Assembly: GCF_000142905.1 (NCBI RefSeq)
Contig: NW_013657669.1
Span: 108,634-172,633, forward strand
Direction of reading: 5' to 3'
Length of the DNA: 64,000 bases
From: Thecamonas trahens ATCC 50062
Taxonomy: Eukaryota; Apusozoa; Apusomonadida; Apusomonadidae
Below are positions 38,016-49,812 of this stretch, piece by piece. Under the pieces are notes generated by a model. It was not told the origin of the DNA and ran no database searches. It was given only the letters and a program-made list of their open reading frames with translations. A program made the position numbers and the translations under genes. Position 1 is the first letter of the stretch. The number at the start of each line of letters is the position of its first letter.

Positions 38016-39032
38016 ATGTCGTCCAGCAAGTCATCGTCCATGCCTGCGCCGCACCGGCTGCGGACCGGCCTGCACCACCCGGTCCTCCGCACGTGGCAGA
38101 GTGAGGCCGAGGTGACGCTCGCTGACATTGTGTACCCAATCTTCCTCACTGCGCCACGCGATGCCAAGGAGGAAATTGCGGCGATGCCGGGCCAGTTCCG
38201 GCTGGGCGTCGACGTGGTTGTGGACCACCTTGCGCCGCTGGTTGCTGGCGGCCTGCGTGCGCTGCTGCTCTTTGGCGTCTTGCCGGATGACGCGTGCGCC
38301 AAGAAGGACGGCACGGCGTCGTACGCCGACGCGGCAGACAACCCGGTCATGGAGGCGCTGCCGCTGCTCCGGAATGCTTTTCCGGACGTCCTCCTCATTA
38401 CCGACGTGTGCATGTGCCCCTACACCGACCACGGTCACTGTGGCATCATCGAGAACGAGTACGTGTGCAACGACGCGTCAGTGGCCCGGCTCGCCGAGAT
38501 CGGTGTCTCGTACGCTCGCGCCGGCGCGCACGTCCTTGCGCCGTCCGACATGATGGACGGCCGTATCGGCGCGCTCAAGGATGCGTGCATCGCCGCAGGC
38601 CTCGAGCAGGTCTCAGTCATGTCGTACTCGGCCAAGTTTGCGTCGGCCTTCTACGGCCCGTTCCGCTCGGCGGCAAAATCAGCACCTTCATTCGGCGACC
38701 GCCGGACCCACCAGCTTCCGCCCGGCGCCAAGCGCATTGCCAACCGTGCCCTCGTCCGCGACATCCGCGAGGGCGCCGACATCCTCATGGTCAAGCCGGC
38801 CATGCCGTACATGGATCTCATCCAGGACGCCGCCGCCCAGTCGTCGCTCCCGGTTGCCTGCTACCAGGTCTCCGGCGAGTTTGCCATGATCTACCATGCT
38901 GCCGCTGCTGGCGCCCTTGATCTCAAGGCTGGTGTCCTCGAATCGCTGACCTGCCTCAAACGTGCTGGAGCCACCATCCTTATCACCTACTTTGCCCCGC
39001 AGCTTGTCGAGTGGCTTGGCTCGTCCGAGTAA
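38016..39032 (+). CDS. Delta-aminolevulinic acid dehydratase (porphobilinogen synthase)
   Basis: 338 residues, single exon, ATG at 38016. It condenses two aminolevulinate molecules to porphobilinogen in haem synthesis. The zinc-binding signature DVCMCPYTDHGHCG has all three Cys, so this is the animal/yeast zinc-dependent type, not the magnesium type of plants. Active-site lysines are present at about K207 (SYSAKFASAFYGPFR) and K260 (ILMVKPAMPYMD), the latter forming the Schiff base. QVSGEFAMIYHAAAAGALDL near the C-terminus is also diagnostic. No plastid presequence is visible, consistent with cytosolic haem synthesis in a non-photosynthetic cell. Length is normal for the family. Confidence 0.97.
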   Translation: MSSSKSSSMPAPHRLRTGLHHPVLRTWQSEAEVTLADIVYPIFLTAPRDAKEEIAAMPGQFRLGVDVVVDHLAPLVAGGLRALLLFGVLPDDACAKKDGTASYADAADNPVMEALPLLRNAFPDVLLITDVCMCPYTDHGHCGIIENEYVCNDASVARLAEIGVSYARAGAHVLAPSDMMDGRIGALKDACIAAGLEQVSVMSYSAKFASAFYGPFRSAAKSAPSFGDRRTHQLPPGAKRIANRALVRDIREGADILMVKPAMPYMDLIQDAAAQSSLPVACYQVSGEFAMIYHAAAAGALDLKAGVLESLTCLKRAGATILITYFAPQLVEWLGSSE

Positions 39033-39202
39033 TCGCACTTTGCCGAGCTCAGCCACCTTTGGCGCCGCTGCTCTTCGTAAAGCCAGCCCTTTGTTGACGA
39101 GACGAGGTCATGAGCCTCGCGCAGCGCGCCTAGCCTCGCCGCCTACGACAGCACCGAACTCTGGGCCTCGCTCCTCCCTCGGCCAAACACGCAACTCGGG
39201 CC

Positions 39203-41278
39203 ATGTCTTTCCTTGACTCGGACTCGGACGACGGAGGCGCGTTCCTCATGCCGTACCAGTACGCAACATAGGGGAGGGGGGGGGGGGGGGGGGGGAGGGG
39301 GTGGAAAGGGGAAGGTGACTTACGCAGGCGTGACATGCCATTCATTAATCGACGCGTGCTCTTGACGCGGCTTGGGACTGGGACTGGGCCTGGGCCTGGG
39401 CTCGGGACGGGGTATGGGACTGGGCATGGGACTGGGACTGGGCCTGGGCCTGGGAATGGCGGGGGGATTGGGCGAGGTGTGGACAGGACGACCATTCCGA
39501 GTCTGGCGGGTGCAGGAGGCACAAACAAGGGCTTTGCCAGCGGTCACGGACTAGACATGGCCAATCCATTTGGCGGCGACGGTGAGAGCGACGATAGCGA
39601 GCTTGACAACCCGTTTGCTGACGGCGACGACAAAGGCGATGACGGCGACGACGACGAGTACGGGAACCCGTTTGCCGATGCTGTGCCACAAGTGTCGGTC
39701 GCAGCGCGTGCTCGGGAGCAGGCGCAGGCACAGAGAGGCGCAGCCGGACGGGGCCGGGTGGCGAGCCCAAAGGGCGACGAGGAGGCGGCAAACCCGTTTG
39801 CGGCGGCTGATGCTGCCGATAGCGCCGCCAATGACGACCAAGTTGACAGCAATCCGTTTGCCAATCCATTTGAGTCGCCTGGAGTGGCAGCTGCCAAGAG
39901 TCGTGCGAGGTCCGGGACACCTGGCGGTGACGACGGCGAGTATTCGTACTACACCGACGACGACGAAGACGAGGCTGTTGCGGCGAGCCCAGCCAGACCT
40001 GCAGGCCGGAGCGAGACGAGTGTAGAAGCTGCGGCGAGCTCGGCGAAGGCTGCCGCTGCCGTTGTTGGCAATGGCGATGGCGATGGCCTAGATGCGCTGC
40101 CAGCCGAGCTGGTTCCCGAGGGCTACGAAGGCCGGCTCATCACTGTGCAGCCACTGGCGGGCACGTTTGACTCGGAAGACAGCTCGGGAAGTGAGAGTGC
40201 GGCGACGGCGGCCAAGAAGCTCGGACGCAAGCTCGGCTCATCGCTCGGGCTCTTCAAGCACACGGTGTACACAGTGCGGACCGAACAGCACTCGAGGGTG
40301 ATGGAGGTGGAGCGGCGGTACAAGCACTTTGACTGGCTCTACCAGCAACTGTCGGAGGCGTTCTCGTTCCGACTTGTGCCGACGCTGCCGGAGCGCAAGT
40401 TCTTCGGCCGGTTTGCCAAGAACTTTATCGCGCGGCGGCGGGCCGGCCTGGAGTCATTCCTCAACTTTATCGCCAACCACCCGATAATGTGCCGGAGCTG
40501 GGCGCTCGAGGCCTTTCTCACCACCATGGACAAACGCGAGTGGGAGGCGATCATGGCCGGAAAGGTGCCTGGTGGCGGCGACCTCGGCAACACGCTTGGG
40601 CTTCCGAGTGGCGGCGTGACCGAGTATCTCACGCCCGCACTGCGGATCCGGGCCGAGGCTATGGCGGCCAAGGTGGCCGGCTACCAGGCCTTCATCCGCG
40701 CAGCGCAAAAGACGTCGGAGCGGCGCGAGGCGCGGATCCGTGAGGATGTGGAGGACATGCACATCTTCGCCGAGGCGCTCCATGGCGCACTCGACGACTC
40801 ACACCAGCCTGTGGCCCACGATGCGCCGCAGCTGGTCCACGCGGGTATCTGGGTCCGCAATCTCGACCGCGAGCTTGACGGCTACTCGAGCGCCGTCACC
40901 GACGAAGTGTGGTCGTACCAGGGCCTGCTCGGCACCGCCATCGGCATCGCCAACGGCATGGCCAACGCCGTCGCTGCGCGAGACAAGCAAGCCGAGGCGA
41001 CGAAGGCACTCTCCAACGCGGCCGCCACCGCCCGAAGCAAGGCTCTCCAGGCGCCCGACGATCTCGCTGCTGAGGACGTGGCGCGCAAGCTGGAGGCCCA
41101 GGTCACCGCCGCCCGCGCCGATGCCGACATCGCCCTCTACTGCGTCTTGCAAGAGTGGAAAATCTTCCACGAGTACCAACCGCAGGTTGTCTCGCAGATC
41201 ATGGAGCAGTACGTTGTCGGCGAGTCGGCCTCGCTTCCCGAGCGGGTCCGCAAGCTCTGGTTCGACACGCTGCCGTAG
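39203..41278 (+). CDS. PX-BAR sorting nexin (SNX9-like)
   Basis: Exon 1 is 39203-39258 (MSFLDSDSDDGGAFLMPYQ) and exon 2 is 39487-41278. A Gln codon is split 2+1 across GTACGC...GACAG, giving 615 residues. The N-terminal third is acidic and has at least five NPF motifs (for example MANPFGG, DNPFADG, GNPFADA, SNPFANPFES), which bind EH-domain endocytic proteins. The PX domain includes VYTVRTEQHSRVMEVERRYK, RYKHFDWLYQQLSEAF and LPERKFFGRFAKNFIARRR (basic phosphoinositide-binding surface). Helical C-terminal residues resemble a BAR dimer. RYKHFDWLY is typical of SNX9/18/33, but the SH3 domain of those proteins is absent. Likely role: membrane tubulation in endocytosis. The 228-bp intron holds a G-run and hexamer repeats. 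Confidence 0.85.
39370..39466. repeat. GGGACT/GGGCCT hexamer repeat in an intron
   Basis: Imperfect hexamers GGGACT, GGGCCT and GGGCTC repeated about 14 times on the plus strand, within the sorting-nexin intron between donor 39259 and acceptor 39486. With many spaced G-triplets it could fold as a G-quadruplex in the transcript. Confidence 0.85.
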
Positions 41279-41593
41279 GTTTGTACGCAAAAACAATTTG
41301 GTTGTCGTTCATGTCGAAAAGAGAGAGGGGGGGGGGGGGGGGGGGGGGCTTTGGCCCGGCACATCGGTTTTTGCCGGCACGTGCGCCAAGGCGACGCGAC
41401 TGCATTCAGACACAATGTTCAGTCGATTTCACCGCGGCGCGGAAAAATGACTCGACAACGGAGCACCGGGAGGGGAGAAGAGCGGGGGAAGCGAGAAGGA
41501 GGGGGGGTGGGAGTGGGCCGGTAGGGAACACCGGCACTTCTCGTTGCACAGTGTAGGAGAGGCGCTGATAGGTGGAGGAGGAGGCAAAACAGC
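41279..41593. other. Intergenic, sorting nexin to P4-ATPase
   Basis: This spacer contains a G-run of about 20 at 41329-41348 and G/A-rich sequence. No gene is seen. Confidence 0.6.
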
Positions 41594-44500
41594 ATGAGCG
41601 ACCAGAACATCAAGCGGAAGGCGTCTGTGCTGAGCAAGCCCACCCGGGTGAGCCCGGTGACGGACCCGCTGGCGGGTTCGGCGTCGACGGCTGGGGCCGG
41701 CAACGGAGTTGGCGGCTCGACGTCGCAAGGCTCCGGAGAGGCGCTGACCAACTCGCTCTCGACCGAGTCGTTGGGCTCGACCGACGGGCGGACGGGAGCG
41801 GCGAGAGGCTCGCAGGGCGCGGGGCGAGGGCCGGGGAGGACGCCGCAAGCTGCCGGGGCCAGCGGGCGTGTTTTTGCGGCAGACGGGCGAGCGGCCGACG
41901 AGCCGGCTGACGATGAGGTTGGTGAGTTGAGCGAAGGCGAGCGAAAGGGTGAGAGCTCCCGGTTTGTGCGTGTGGGCGAGCCGAGCGAGGCATATGCCGG
42001 CAACGCTATCCACACCTCCAAGTACACGTGGTACTCGTTCCTTCCGCGCAACTTGTACGAGCAGTTTCGGCGAGTCGCCAACGTCTTCTTCCTTGCGGTT
42101 GCCATCCTTCAGCAGATCCCGGGCGTCTCGCCGACGGGCCGCTACACCACCATTCTCCCGCTCGGGCTTGTTCTGTTTGTGACAGGCCTCAAGGCAGCGA
42201 TCGAAGACTGGCGGCGGCACCGTTCGGACAAGATGACCAACGCGACGCCAGGCCGGGTTCTGAGGTGGAAGGCAAGCTCAGGGGCGGAGAGCAGGCGGCG
42301 GAGCGGCCGTGCTGGCGACGATGATGGGTACCACGGTGCCGACTCGTCGCATCCAGGTCTCAACAACGTCGAGTCGCCCGAGTGGGAGTCTGTGGCGTGG
42401 TCCGACATTGTGGTGGGCGATGTGGTCCGGGTCGAAGCCGACGAGACGTTTCCGGCAGACATGGTGTTGTTGGCGTCGTCGCGGGTCGACGGGACGGCTT
42501 CGGTGGAGACGGCCAACCTCGACGGCGAGACAAACCTCAAGCAGCGGCGGTCGCTGGAGCAGACGGCGCACCTGCAAGACGCCGAGGAGCTGGCGCAGTT
42601 TTGCGTGGCCGGCGTCAGCATCGAGTACGAGCTCGCGTCGCCCGTTGTGCACCGGTTCTCGGGCAACGTGCACATGCCGCGGCTGGGGCGCGGGCCGACG
42701 GGCGAGCGGCAGTGGCAGTCGCAGGCCTCGGACGTGGTTCCGGCTCTGTGAGCCAGATCATGCTGCGCGGGTGCCAGCTGCGGAACACCGAGTTTGTGCA
42801 TGGAGTGGTGCTGTACGCCGGACACGAGACCAAGCTGATGCAAAACTCGACAGCGCGGGTCTCCAAGATCTCCAACGTGGAAAAGGTGGCCAACTACCAG
42901 ATTGTGCTCATGTTTGTGCTCGAGATCACACTCGCGGCCCTGGCGGCGATGGGCTCGGGCATCTGGATTTCGGCGGCGAAGAAGGACAACACGACGTATC
43001 TCGGGCTCCACGATGTCGAGCCGACGCCGTACGCCTTTTCCAACTTTTTCACCTTTTTCATTCTCTTCAACAACCTCATTCCGATCTCACTCTACGTCTC
43101 GATGGAGCTTGTCAAGTTTGGGCAGGCCTACCTCATCTCGTCCGACTTGACCATGTACCATGCGGCGTCGGATACACCTGCCGAGGCGCTGACCTCGGAT
43201 CTCAACGAGGAGCTGGGCCAGATCCAGTACGTGTTTGCCGACAAGACCGGAACACTGACGGAGAATCTCATGGCGTTTGCCGGCATTTCTATCGACTCTG
43301 TCATGTACGGCTCGCTCCCGAGTGGCAACAAGAACTCGCGCGGGCCTCAACACGATCTTGTGCCGCTCTCGCAGCTCAAGGCCTCGCTTGCGGTCCGCGA
43401 CGCATCGTCACCTCACTGGAAAGCGCTGCTCACGCTCGCGCTCTGCCACACCGTTCTTCCGTCTGCCGACGCCAGCCATGACGAGGCGCTGGGCGAGACG
43501 CTGGCGGGGCATGCCGAGGCACGACCGAGCCCGACCGAGATGGCGGCGTCGGTAGCGGGCATCAAGTACCAGGCCGAGTCGCCGGACGAGGGCGCTCTGG
43601 TGCACGCGGCGCGCGAGCTCGGGTGTGCGCTTGTCGACCGCATGCCGCGGTCGATGACGGTTGCGATGGCGCGTGGACGGAGCGGCAGCGGACCGAGCTT
43701 TGTCGAGTACGAGCTCCTGCACGTGCTTGAGTTTACCTCTGCGCGCAAGCGCATGTCTGTCATTGTCCGCAACTCTGCCGGCAGCATTCTGCTGCTGACC
43801 AAGGGCGCTGATACAGTTATTTTGCCTGCACTCGCGGAGACGTCCAAGGCATCGCCGGCGCTGCTTGCGGGCCTTGTCCACATCGAGATGTTTGCTGAGG
43901 CCGGGCTCCGGACGCTCATGTGCGCCGTGAGAGAGCTCGAGAGGGAGACGTACGAGGCTTGGAAAGCTGAGCACTTTGATCCGGCGGCGCGCGCGCTGGA
44001 GCACCGTGACGACAAGCTGGCGGCAGCGGCAGCGATCATCGAGACCGAGCTCGAGTATGTGTGCGTGACTGCCATCGAGGACAAGCTGCAGGAGGGGGTG
44101 TCGGACACGATTTCGCTGTTGCGCAAGGCCGGAATCAACGTCTGGGTCCTCACGGGCGACAAGCAGGGGACGGCGATCAACATTGCGATGTCTTGCGAGC
44201 TCCTCACGCCTGCGATGCAGTTGCACGTGGCAAACGAGGACACTGCAGAAGCGACGGTGGCACGGCTTGTAGCGCTGGAGAAGCTTGTGCCGGTCGAGTC
44301 CGAGCAGGAGCAGGCGTTTGTCATCGACGGGCACACCCTCTTCCACGCGCTGGAGGACAAGGTCGGCGCTGCCACATTTGAGGAGGTCTCCACGCGGTGC
44401 CGGGCGGTCATTGTTTGCCGTGCGACGCCGTTGCAAAAGGCATCTGTGGTGAAGATGGTACGGGTGCGGAAGCCGCCGGGCGGCGGGCCGCGGGCGCTGA

Positions 44501-45956
44501 CCCTTGCGATCGGCGACGGCTCCAACGACGTGTCGATGATTCAGGCTGCGCACGTCGGGGTGGGCATTTCTGGGCGCGAGGGGCTGCAGGCTGCGCGTGC
44601 GGCGGACTACGCCATTGCGCAGTTCCGCTATCTCGCGGTCCTCCTCCTCAAGCATGGGGCGTGGAGCTACCAGCGGACGACGATGGTGATCAACTACTCG
44701 TTCTACAAGAACATTGCGCTGTACCTCATCCAGCTCTGGTTTGCGTTTTTCAACGGGCTTTCTGGCCAGACGCTCTTTGAGCGATGGACGATCTCGCTCT
44801 TCAACGTGCTCTTCACCTCCCTCCCGATTCTTGTGCACGGGCTGTACAACGCCGAGTTTTCGGCGTCGACGCAGCTGCTGTTCCCCGAGCTGTACTGGGC
44901 GGGGCGTAACCGCGAATTGTTCAACACCAAGGTATTCTGGTCGTGGTGCGCCAACGCGGTCTTCCACTCGCTAGTTCTCTACTTTTTGTGACGGGCGGGC
45001 TCGGCGCGTCGGCGTCGTGGCGGGCAAACGGGCAGGCATCGGATTTGGTCTCGCTCGGCTTTGTGGTGTACACGGCGGTGGTGTGGGTGGTGAACCTCAA
45101 GTTGGGGCTGGTGACGCACTCGATGAGCAGTCTGCAGTTTGGCGCGTTTGCCGTCTCGATTGCGACGTGGTACCTGTATTTGGTGGTCTACCCACTCGCG
45201 CAGATCAACGACGAGGCCATCGGCGCCGGCTTCTATGTTCTCGGCTCGGCACCGACATGGTTTGTGGTGGGTGGAGTGTGCATTGTGGCGCTCCTCCGCG
45301 ACATTTTGTGGGCGTACGTGGAGCGGACGTTTTTCCCGACTTCGCGGCACATTGTGCGCGAGCTCGATGCGTCTGGACGGCTGCCGCGGCTTGCTCCCGA
45401 GATGGTGGCGATGCATGGCCCGGGCGGCGGACGCATGAACGTTGTCGGCGAGGCCGACATCGAGGTGGCGTCGTCGTCAGCAGCGCAGACGTCTGAGCTC
45501 GTGAGCCGGACGCGGTCGACAGCGTCGGCGACGGAACGCGAGTCGCTGCCGACGCTCTCGGCGCTACCCTCGTCAGCAGGCTCGGGCAGGCAGCGGGTGC
45601 GCCGGGCGACGGGTGGCGGGCCGGGCTCGGCGCGCTCGTCGCGATCGCGGCTGGAGGTCATCGAGGCGGCGGACGAGCTCAGCGTGACCGACGACGAGTC
45701 GGACTCGGGCGAGGTTGAGTCGTCGTCGCACATTCGTTCCTCGAGGCGGTCGTCGCTCAACCGTTCGTCACGGATAGGCGACTCTTCGAGCCGTGACACC
45801 GGTCTCGGCCGACAAAACTCCAAGCCCAACGTGCCGCGGAGCGGTGGGCTGGGCTCGCGCTCCGGCGCGGCACCAGCGACGCAACCCGGATCGCGCTCCC
45901 GCTCGCGGAGGAATACGAACTCGTCAGTCGAGTCGTCGTCGAGCTTCAATATGTAG
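41594..45956 (+). CDS. P4-type ATPase (phospholipid flippase), two frame breaks
   Basis: ATG at 41594. About 130 Ser/Gly-rich residues precede the family start (NAIHTSKYTWYSFLPRNLYE). All P4 hallmarks are present: DGET in VETANLDGETNLKQRRSL, DKTGTLTEN (phosphorylated Asp), KYQAESPDEGALVHAA, TGDKQGTAINIA, and GDGSNDVSMIQAAHVGVGIS. The gene is broken twice. At about 42740-42752 coding moves to the -1 frame (VVPAL-stop against QIMLRGCQLRNTEFVHG). At about 44984-44991 it moves again to -1 within a T5 run (LVLYFL-stop against VTGGLGASASW). Restored length would be about 1454 residues, with a Ser/Arg-rich cytoplasmic tail after TM10. It flips aminophospholipids to the cytosolic leaflet, usually with a CDC50 partner. 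The intact motifs on both sides of each break argue against a decayed gene. Confidence 0.9.
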
Positions 45957-46122
45957 GAGGTAAAAAGAGCTGCAGACGAGCATGTAATGAGGGGGGGGGG
46001 GGGGGAAGGGCAAGGAAAGCAAAGTACGCCTCGGACCCAAGGCTATACTTGAGACCATCCCAAGCGCCAATGGCAGGAGATAGATTGGGATGGGGGTAAG
46101 GGGGCGGGGAGACCGCGGCGGC

Positions 46123-48280
46123 TTACAGACGAAGCCAGTAGAGGAGCTGCAGGCAGCGGCGCTTGTAGGCAAACGACTCGCCAGCCACACGCTTGAGGCG
46201 CAGGCCATGGAGGTCCTTGAGGTCAGAGACAATGCAGACCTCGATCTCGATCTGTAGCGGGTTGCCGTGGTCGTCGGCCCACGAGATCTCGTAAATGGCA
46301 CCGGCGCGGGTGTAGGAGATGCCCCGCTCGCCGAGGGCCGACTCAATGATCTGGAAGATCTCCTCGGCAGGCTTGGTCGAGGTGGTTGCGACGGAGAAGG
46401 GACCCTTGACCTTGCGAAGCTTGGTAGAGCCGCGCGAGCCCGAGACGCCCGAGACGAAAGCAGCCTTTGCGGCGTCGAGCGAGAACTTCTTGCGCTTGCG
46501 GCGCTGGTCGCGACCCGGGTTGAGCTTGAGAACCATGGGCGTGGCGGCGTCCTCAGCGCCGTCTGCGGCGTCGGGTGAGGCGTCGGCGCCGTCATCATCG
46601 TCCTTGCCTTTTGCCTTGGCCTTGGCTTTGGCCTTCTTGGCCTTGCCCTTGGACTTGTCGCGCTTGCGGTCGCGGCGCGAGGCGCGAGCCTCGGCCATGG
46701 CGTCCTCGAGGTTGTCGATGGGAAGCGTTCCGTTCGGCTGGATTGAGTGGCGGCGAGACTTGCGGTTGTACGCCTTGGGCACATCGACCTTGCCGAGGTC
46801 GACGGCGGCGACCTCCTCGGCCATCTCTGCGCGGGCACGCTCGGCCGAGGTGCGGCCGCGCGAGGCACGGCGGGAAGAGCGCGACGACTTGGGCGCCGAC
46901 TCGGAGATCGTCTCGAGGCCGAGGGCCTGGCGCGAGGCGCGCTTGCGCTCGCGGGGCTCGGACGAGGCCGACGCGGTGGCCGACGCGGCGTCGGCGGCCT
47001 CGGCGGCCTCGATGGCAGTCTTCTCGACAGAGAGGTAGTAGGCGCACGAAAGGATGTTGTTGTCGCGGTTGGTGAGCGCACCACGGACAGCCTCGATGTC
47101 GAGGCCCATCTCGGCCAGGCGGTCGAGGTGAGCCTCGTCAGGTTCTTCAACGGGCTCGCGGTGCGGCATGATGTAGTCGGGTGGGCCGTCGTGATCGATG
47201 AGCATCCACGGATGGCGTGCGACTTCGTCGAGCGACGCGCGCTGGTCCGGGTTGACCACGATCATGCGGTTGAGTAGGTCGTTGCACTCGGGCGAGATGT
47301 AGAACGGGACCTCAAAGTTGCCCTTGACGATCTTTTTGAACATGGCGTCGCGCGTCGCGCCGTCAAACGGAAGCTTGCCACATGTGAGCGCAAAGAGAAT
47401 GACGCCGAGCGACCAGATCTCAGACTTGGCGCCGAGGTACTCCTCACCGCGGATCATCTCGGGCGGCGCGTAGCCGGGCGAGCCGCAGAAGGTCGAGAGC
47501 AACTCGGTGTCGTTGAACGCGTTGGCAAAGCCAAAGTCGATGATCTTAATCTGCGCGTTCTCGTCAAGGAGCAGGTTCTCCGGCTTGAGGTCGCGATGGA
47601 TGATAAAGTTCTTGTGGCAGTAGCCCATGGCCGAGATGATCTGCCGGAAGAACACCCGCGCCTGCTTCTCCTTCACCCGTCCGCGCGCCACAATGTAGTC
47701 GAAGAGCTCACCGCCAGGCGCATACTCGAGCACAAGGAGGTACTGGTCCTCAAGGTTGAGGAGCTATCCGCCATCGCCCATCGCCCCAACGCCCCAGTGT
47801 GTGTGAGTCTGCGGCCCAAGTGTTGGCACTCTCGGCACAGCGAACAATTTGGCTTGCCAAATGAACATTCAACAAACGTCATGTTGCGGAATAAAATGTC
47901 AGCGGGCCAGGATGGCACCACGAACCGGCGGGGCTGAGCCAAGGCTGCAGGGGGGGTCAGCCAAGGAACTACACACGCTCTCTCGGGCTTACCTCCTTCA
48001 TGTTGACAATGTTCGGGTGCTTGAGCAGCGACATGAGCTTGATTTCGCGCTCAACCCGCACAAAGTCCTTGACGCGGCGCAGCTTAGACTTCTGAATGAC
48101 CTTGATCGCCACCTTCTCCCCAGTCCGCAGGTCCTCGGCAAGCTTAACCTTGCCGTACGAGCCCTGGCCGAGGGTCTTGATGAACTTGTAGTGGACGTCC
48201 ATAGAGTTGATGGACTTGCGCCGGACAACCTTGTCCAGCGTCCGCGAAATGCGCATGGGCTGCGGAGACAACGAAGACAT
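46123..48280 (-). CDS. MARK/SNF1-family protein kinase with UBA-like and KA1 domains
   Basis: Exon 1 is 48280-47993 and exon 2 is 47763-46123, joined in phase 0 (GTAAGC ... GGATAG), giving 642 residues. Kinase motifs: GQGSYGKVKLAEDLRTGEKV with VAIKV Lys near residue 60, HRDLKPENLL near 149, DFG near 172, and the activation loop TELLSTFCGSPGYAPPE, whose Thr matches the LKB1-phosphorylated site of MARKs. After the catalytic domain a UBA-like segment (DRLAEMGLDIEAVRGALTNR) is followed by a long basic disordered region, and residues about 545-642 form a KA1 membrane-binding domain (FQIIESALGERGISYTRAGA ... GLRLKRVAGESFAYKRR). Likely a polarity or microtubule-regulating kinase. The 229-bp intron has a seven-G run on its sense strand. 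Confidence 0.92.
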
Positions 48281-48531
48281 CAATCAGGTCTGAAGAGAGA
48301 GCAGTGTGCGCGGACGCCGACAGTGGTTTGTTCGCCGGCCCGTTGGCCCGCAAGCGCCATCCACTTTGAGTTTGTCAAACGATTGACAAGATAGCGACGT
48401 TTGTCGACTTGACCAAGCAGTGGGCGAGGCGAGGCCGTCCCCTATCGCCGTCGGAGGGCGGGTGCGATGCGCTCACCCCAGCCGAAGAGCCGCAGCGGCG
48501 GCCGGATCAGGTGACAACAGCGATGGACCGC

Positions 48532-48932
48532 TCATCGCCATTGCACGTTGGACGCCGTAGGTGCCAACGAGCCGCAGTGGTGGCTCGTTGGACACCGTCG
48601 AGCGTCGTGGGAGCGTCCATGCCGCCGGCGTGGCAGCCACGTTCTGAGCCGTGAAGCAGCACTAGCCGCCCGATCGGATAGTTTGTTGATGTGCACGAAT
48701 GCAACGATGTATGCCATCGACACGCTGGTGGAGGAGGCCAACTTGGGCAGGCCGACTGCCAACAATCCCATCGCCGTCTCGTCACCACCGTAGATGGCAC
48801 CGCCACTGCGGCCAACAGCGCCTCCACGCCAGTCAGCAGAACACTCGCCAATTGCAGCTGGACGCCGCGGATGTGTCCGTACTCACCCCCATCATCCTCC
48901 GAGCCGAGGAGCCGTAGGGGCGGCCCGATCAT
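48532..48932 (-). pseudogene. Frame-broken hydrophobic ORF
   Basis: From an ATG at 48932 the frame reads MIGPPLRLLGSEDDGGEYGH and LQLASVLLTGVEALLAAVAV. Near 48774-48788 it passes to the -1 frame with ETAMGLLAVGLPKLASSTSV and SMAYIVAFVHINKLSDRAAS, then loses protein-like character before the stop at 48532. Together these suggest two membrane segments with a short loop. It could be a small membrane protein gene missing one base, or a fragment of a larger family. The pattern E-x-x-x-A-A-V-A-x-P followed by a G-L helix also appears in the broken ORF at 6872-7445, so the two may be paralogous. No family recognised. Confidence 0.3.
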
Positions 48933-49654
48933 CGACAGCGCTAGGGCGTCGGTGGTCACGCTCGGCCTCGAGCATCCGAAAGCCGCTGACCAAATCGAAC
49001 GGTGACAGCATTCGGTGTGACCAAGTGATTGATCATGCAACTTTTACTCAAGTCCCGCAGGAGAACCAGACTGCAAGTCGCCACGAGAGGGAAGCTGCTC
49101 GAATTAGCAAGAAACTGCACTTGGAGGTAGGTGATCATGCCTGCAAGCCCTGCGCTTGAGTTTAGTGGCGCTGTGACGGTCTCTCTGTTACATTGGTTGG
49201 GCGGATGCGGCACAGCGGAGGGCGCTCGAGTTGGCGGCTGTTGTACCCACTGATAGTGGCGCAGAAGGCGATCGTCTCTACCAAACCAGTGTTACGCATG
49301 TAGATACATGCATGGTGACAGGCAGTTGCGTAAAAGTGGTTCTGATGCGAAATGGGCCGTCCATGGTGGAGAGGCGACGGCCCGACAGTGCGCAGGTCGA
49401 GTCGAGACGGCTCCGTCCTGGTACTGCGTGAGGAGCCATAGCGGGCCCGCCACAAACATGGCATGAGTACAGCGGCTGTCATCATGAGCTAGAAGTGCAG
49501 CATAAGTTCCTGCGAGCGGAAGACGGGCGTTCAAGGTGGTAGAGAAGGCTGAGGCAGCGAGAAGCCCGGTCGTATCTCGGACTTCTTAGTGATAAAATTT
49601 TCCGAGCAAGGACCCAACCTCCTATGACAACGGCGTGCAGCCGAGCGTGAGATA

Positions 49655-49812
49655 TGAAAAGATGAGGACAAATCCATATATTGCGTATATAAATATAAAT
49701 AAAAAATACAAAGTAATGTATTTGTAAAAGTTGTGCTTACAACCAATCATTTATATTTTGTACCAATTAGAATTATATATATGTATAGATACATTGTCAA
49801 ATTGATAGGATA
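49655..49812. other. AT-rich island
   Basis: About 160 bp of strongly AT-rich DNA (for example ATATATTGCGTATATAAATA and AGAATTATATATATGTATAG) embedded in a window that is otherwise clearly GC-rich. It contains no convincing ORF. Possible explanations are an insertion of organellar DNA, a relic of a mobile element, or a replication or attachment site. Nothing in the sequence decides between these. Confidence 0.75.

Noticed and set aside
39370-39466. Hexamer repeats considered as telomere-like sequence
   Set aside because: They lie within a sorting-nexin intron whose flanking exons join in phase, and the unit (GGGACT/GGGCCT) is irregular.
41594-45956. The flippase read as three separate genes
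   Set aside because: P4-ATPase motifs and TM segments continue in order across both frame breaks, and the second and third frames have no own start context.
49531-49746. Short minus-strand ORF across the AT-rich island
   Set aside because: Composition follows the AT-rich block, no homology-like motif is seen, and it would begin inside the island.
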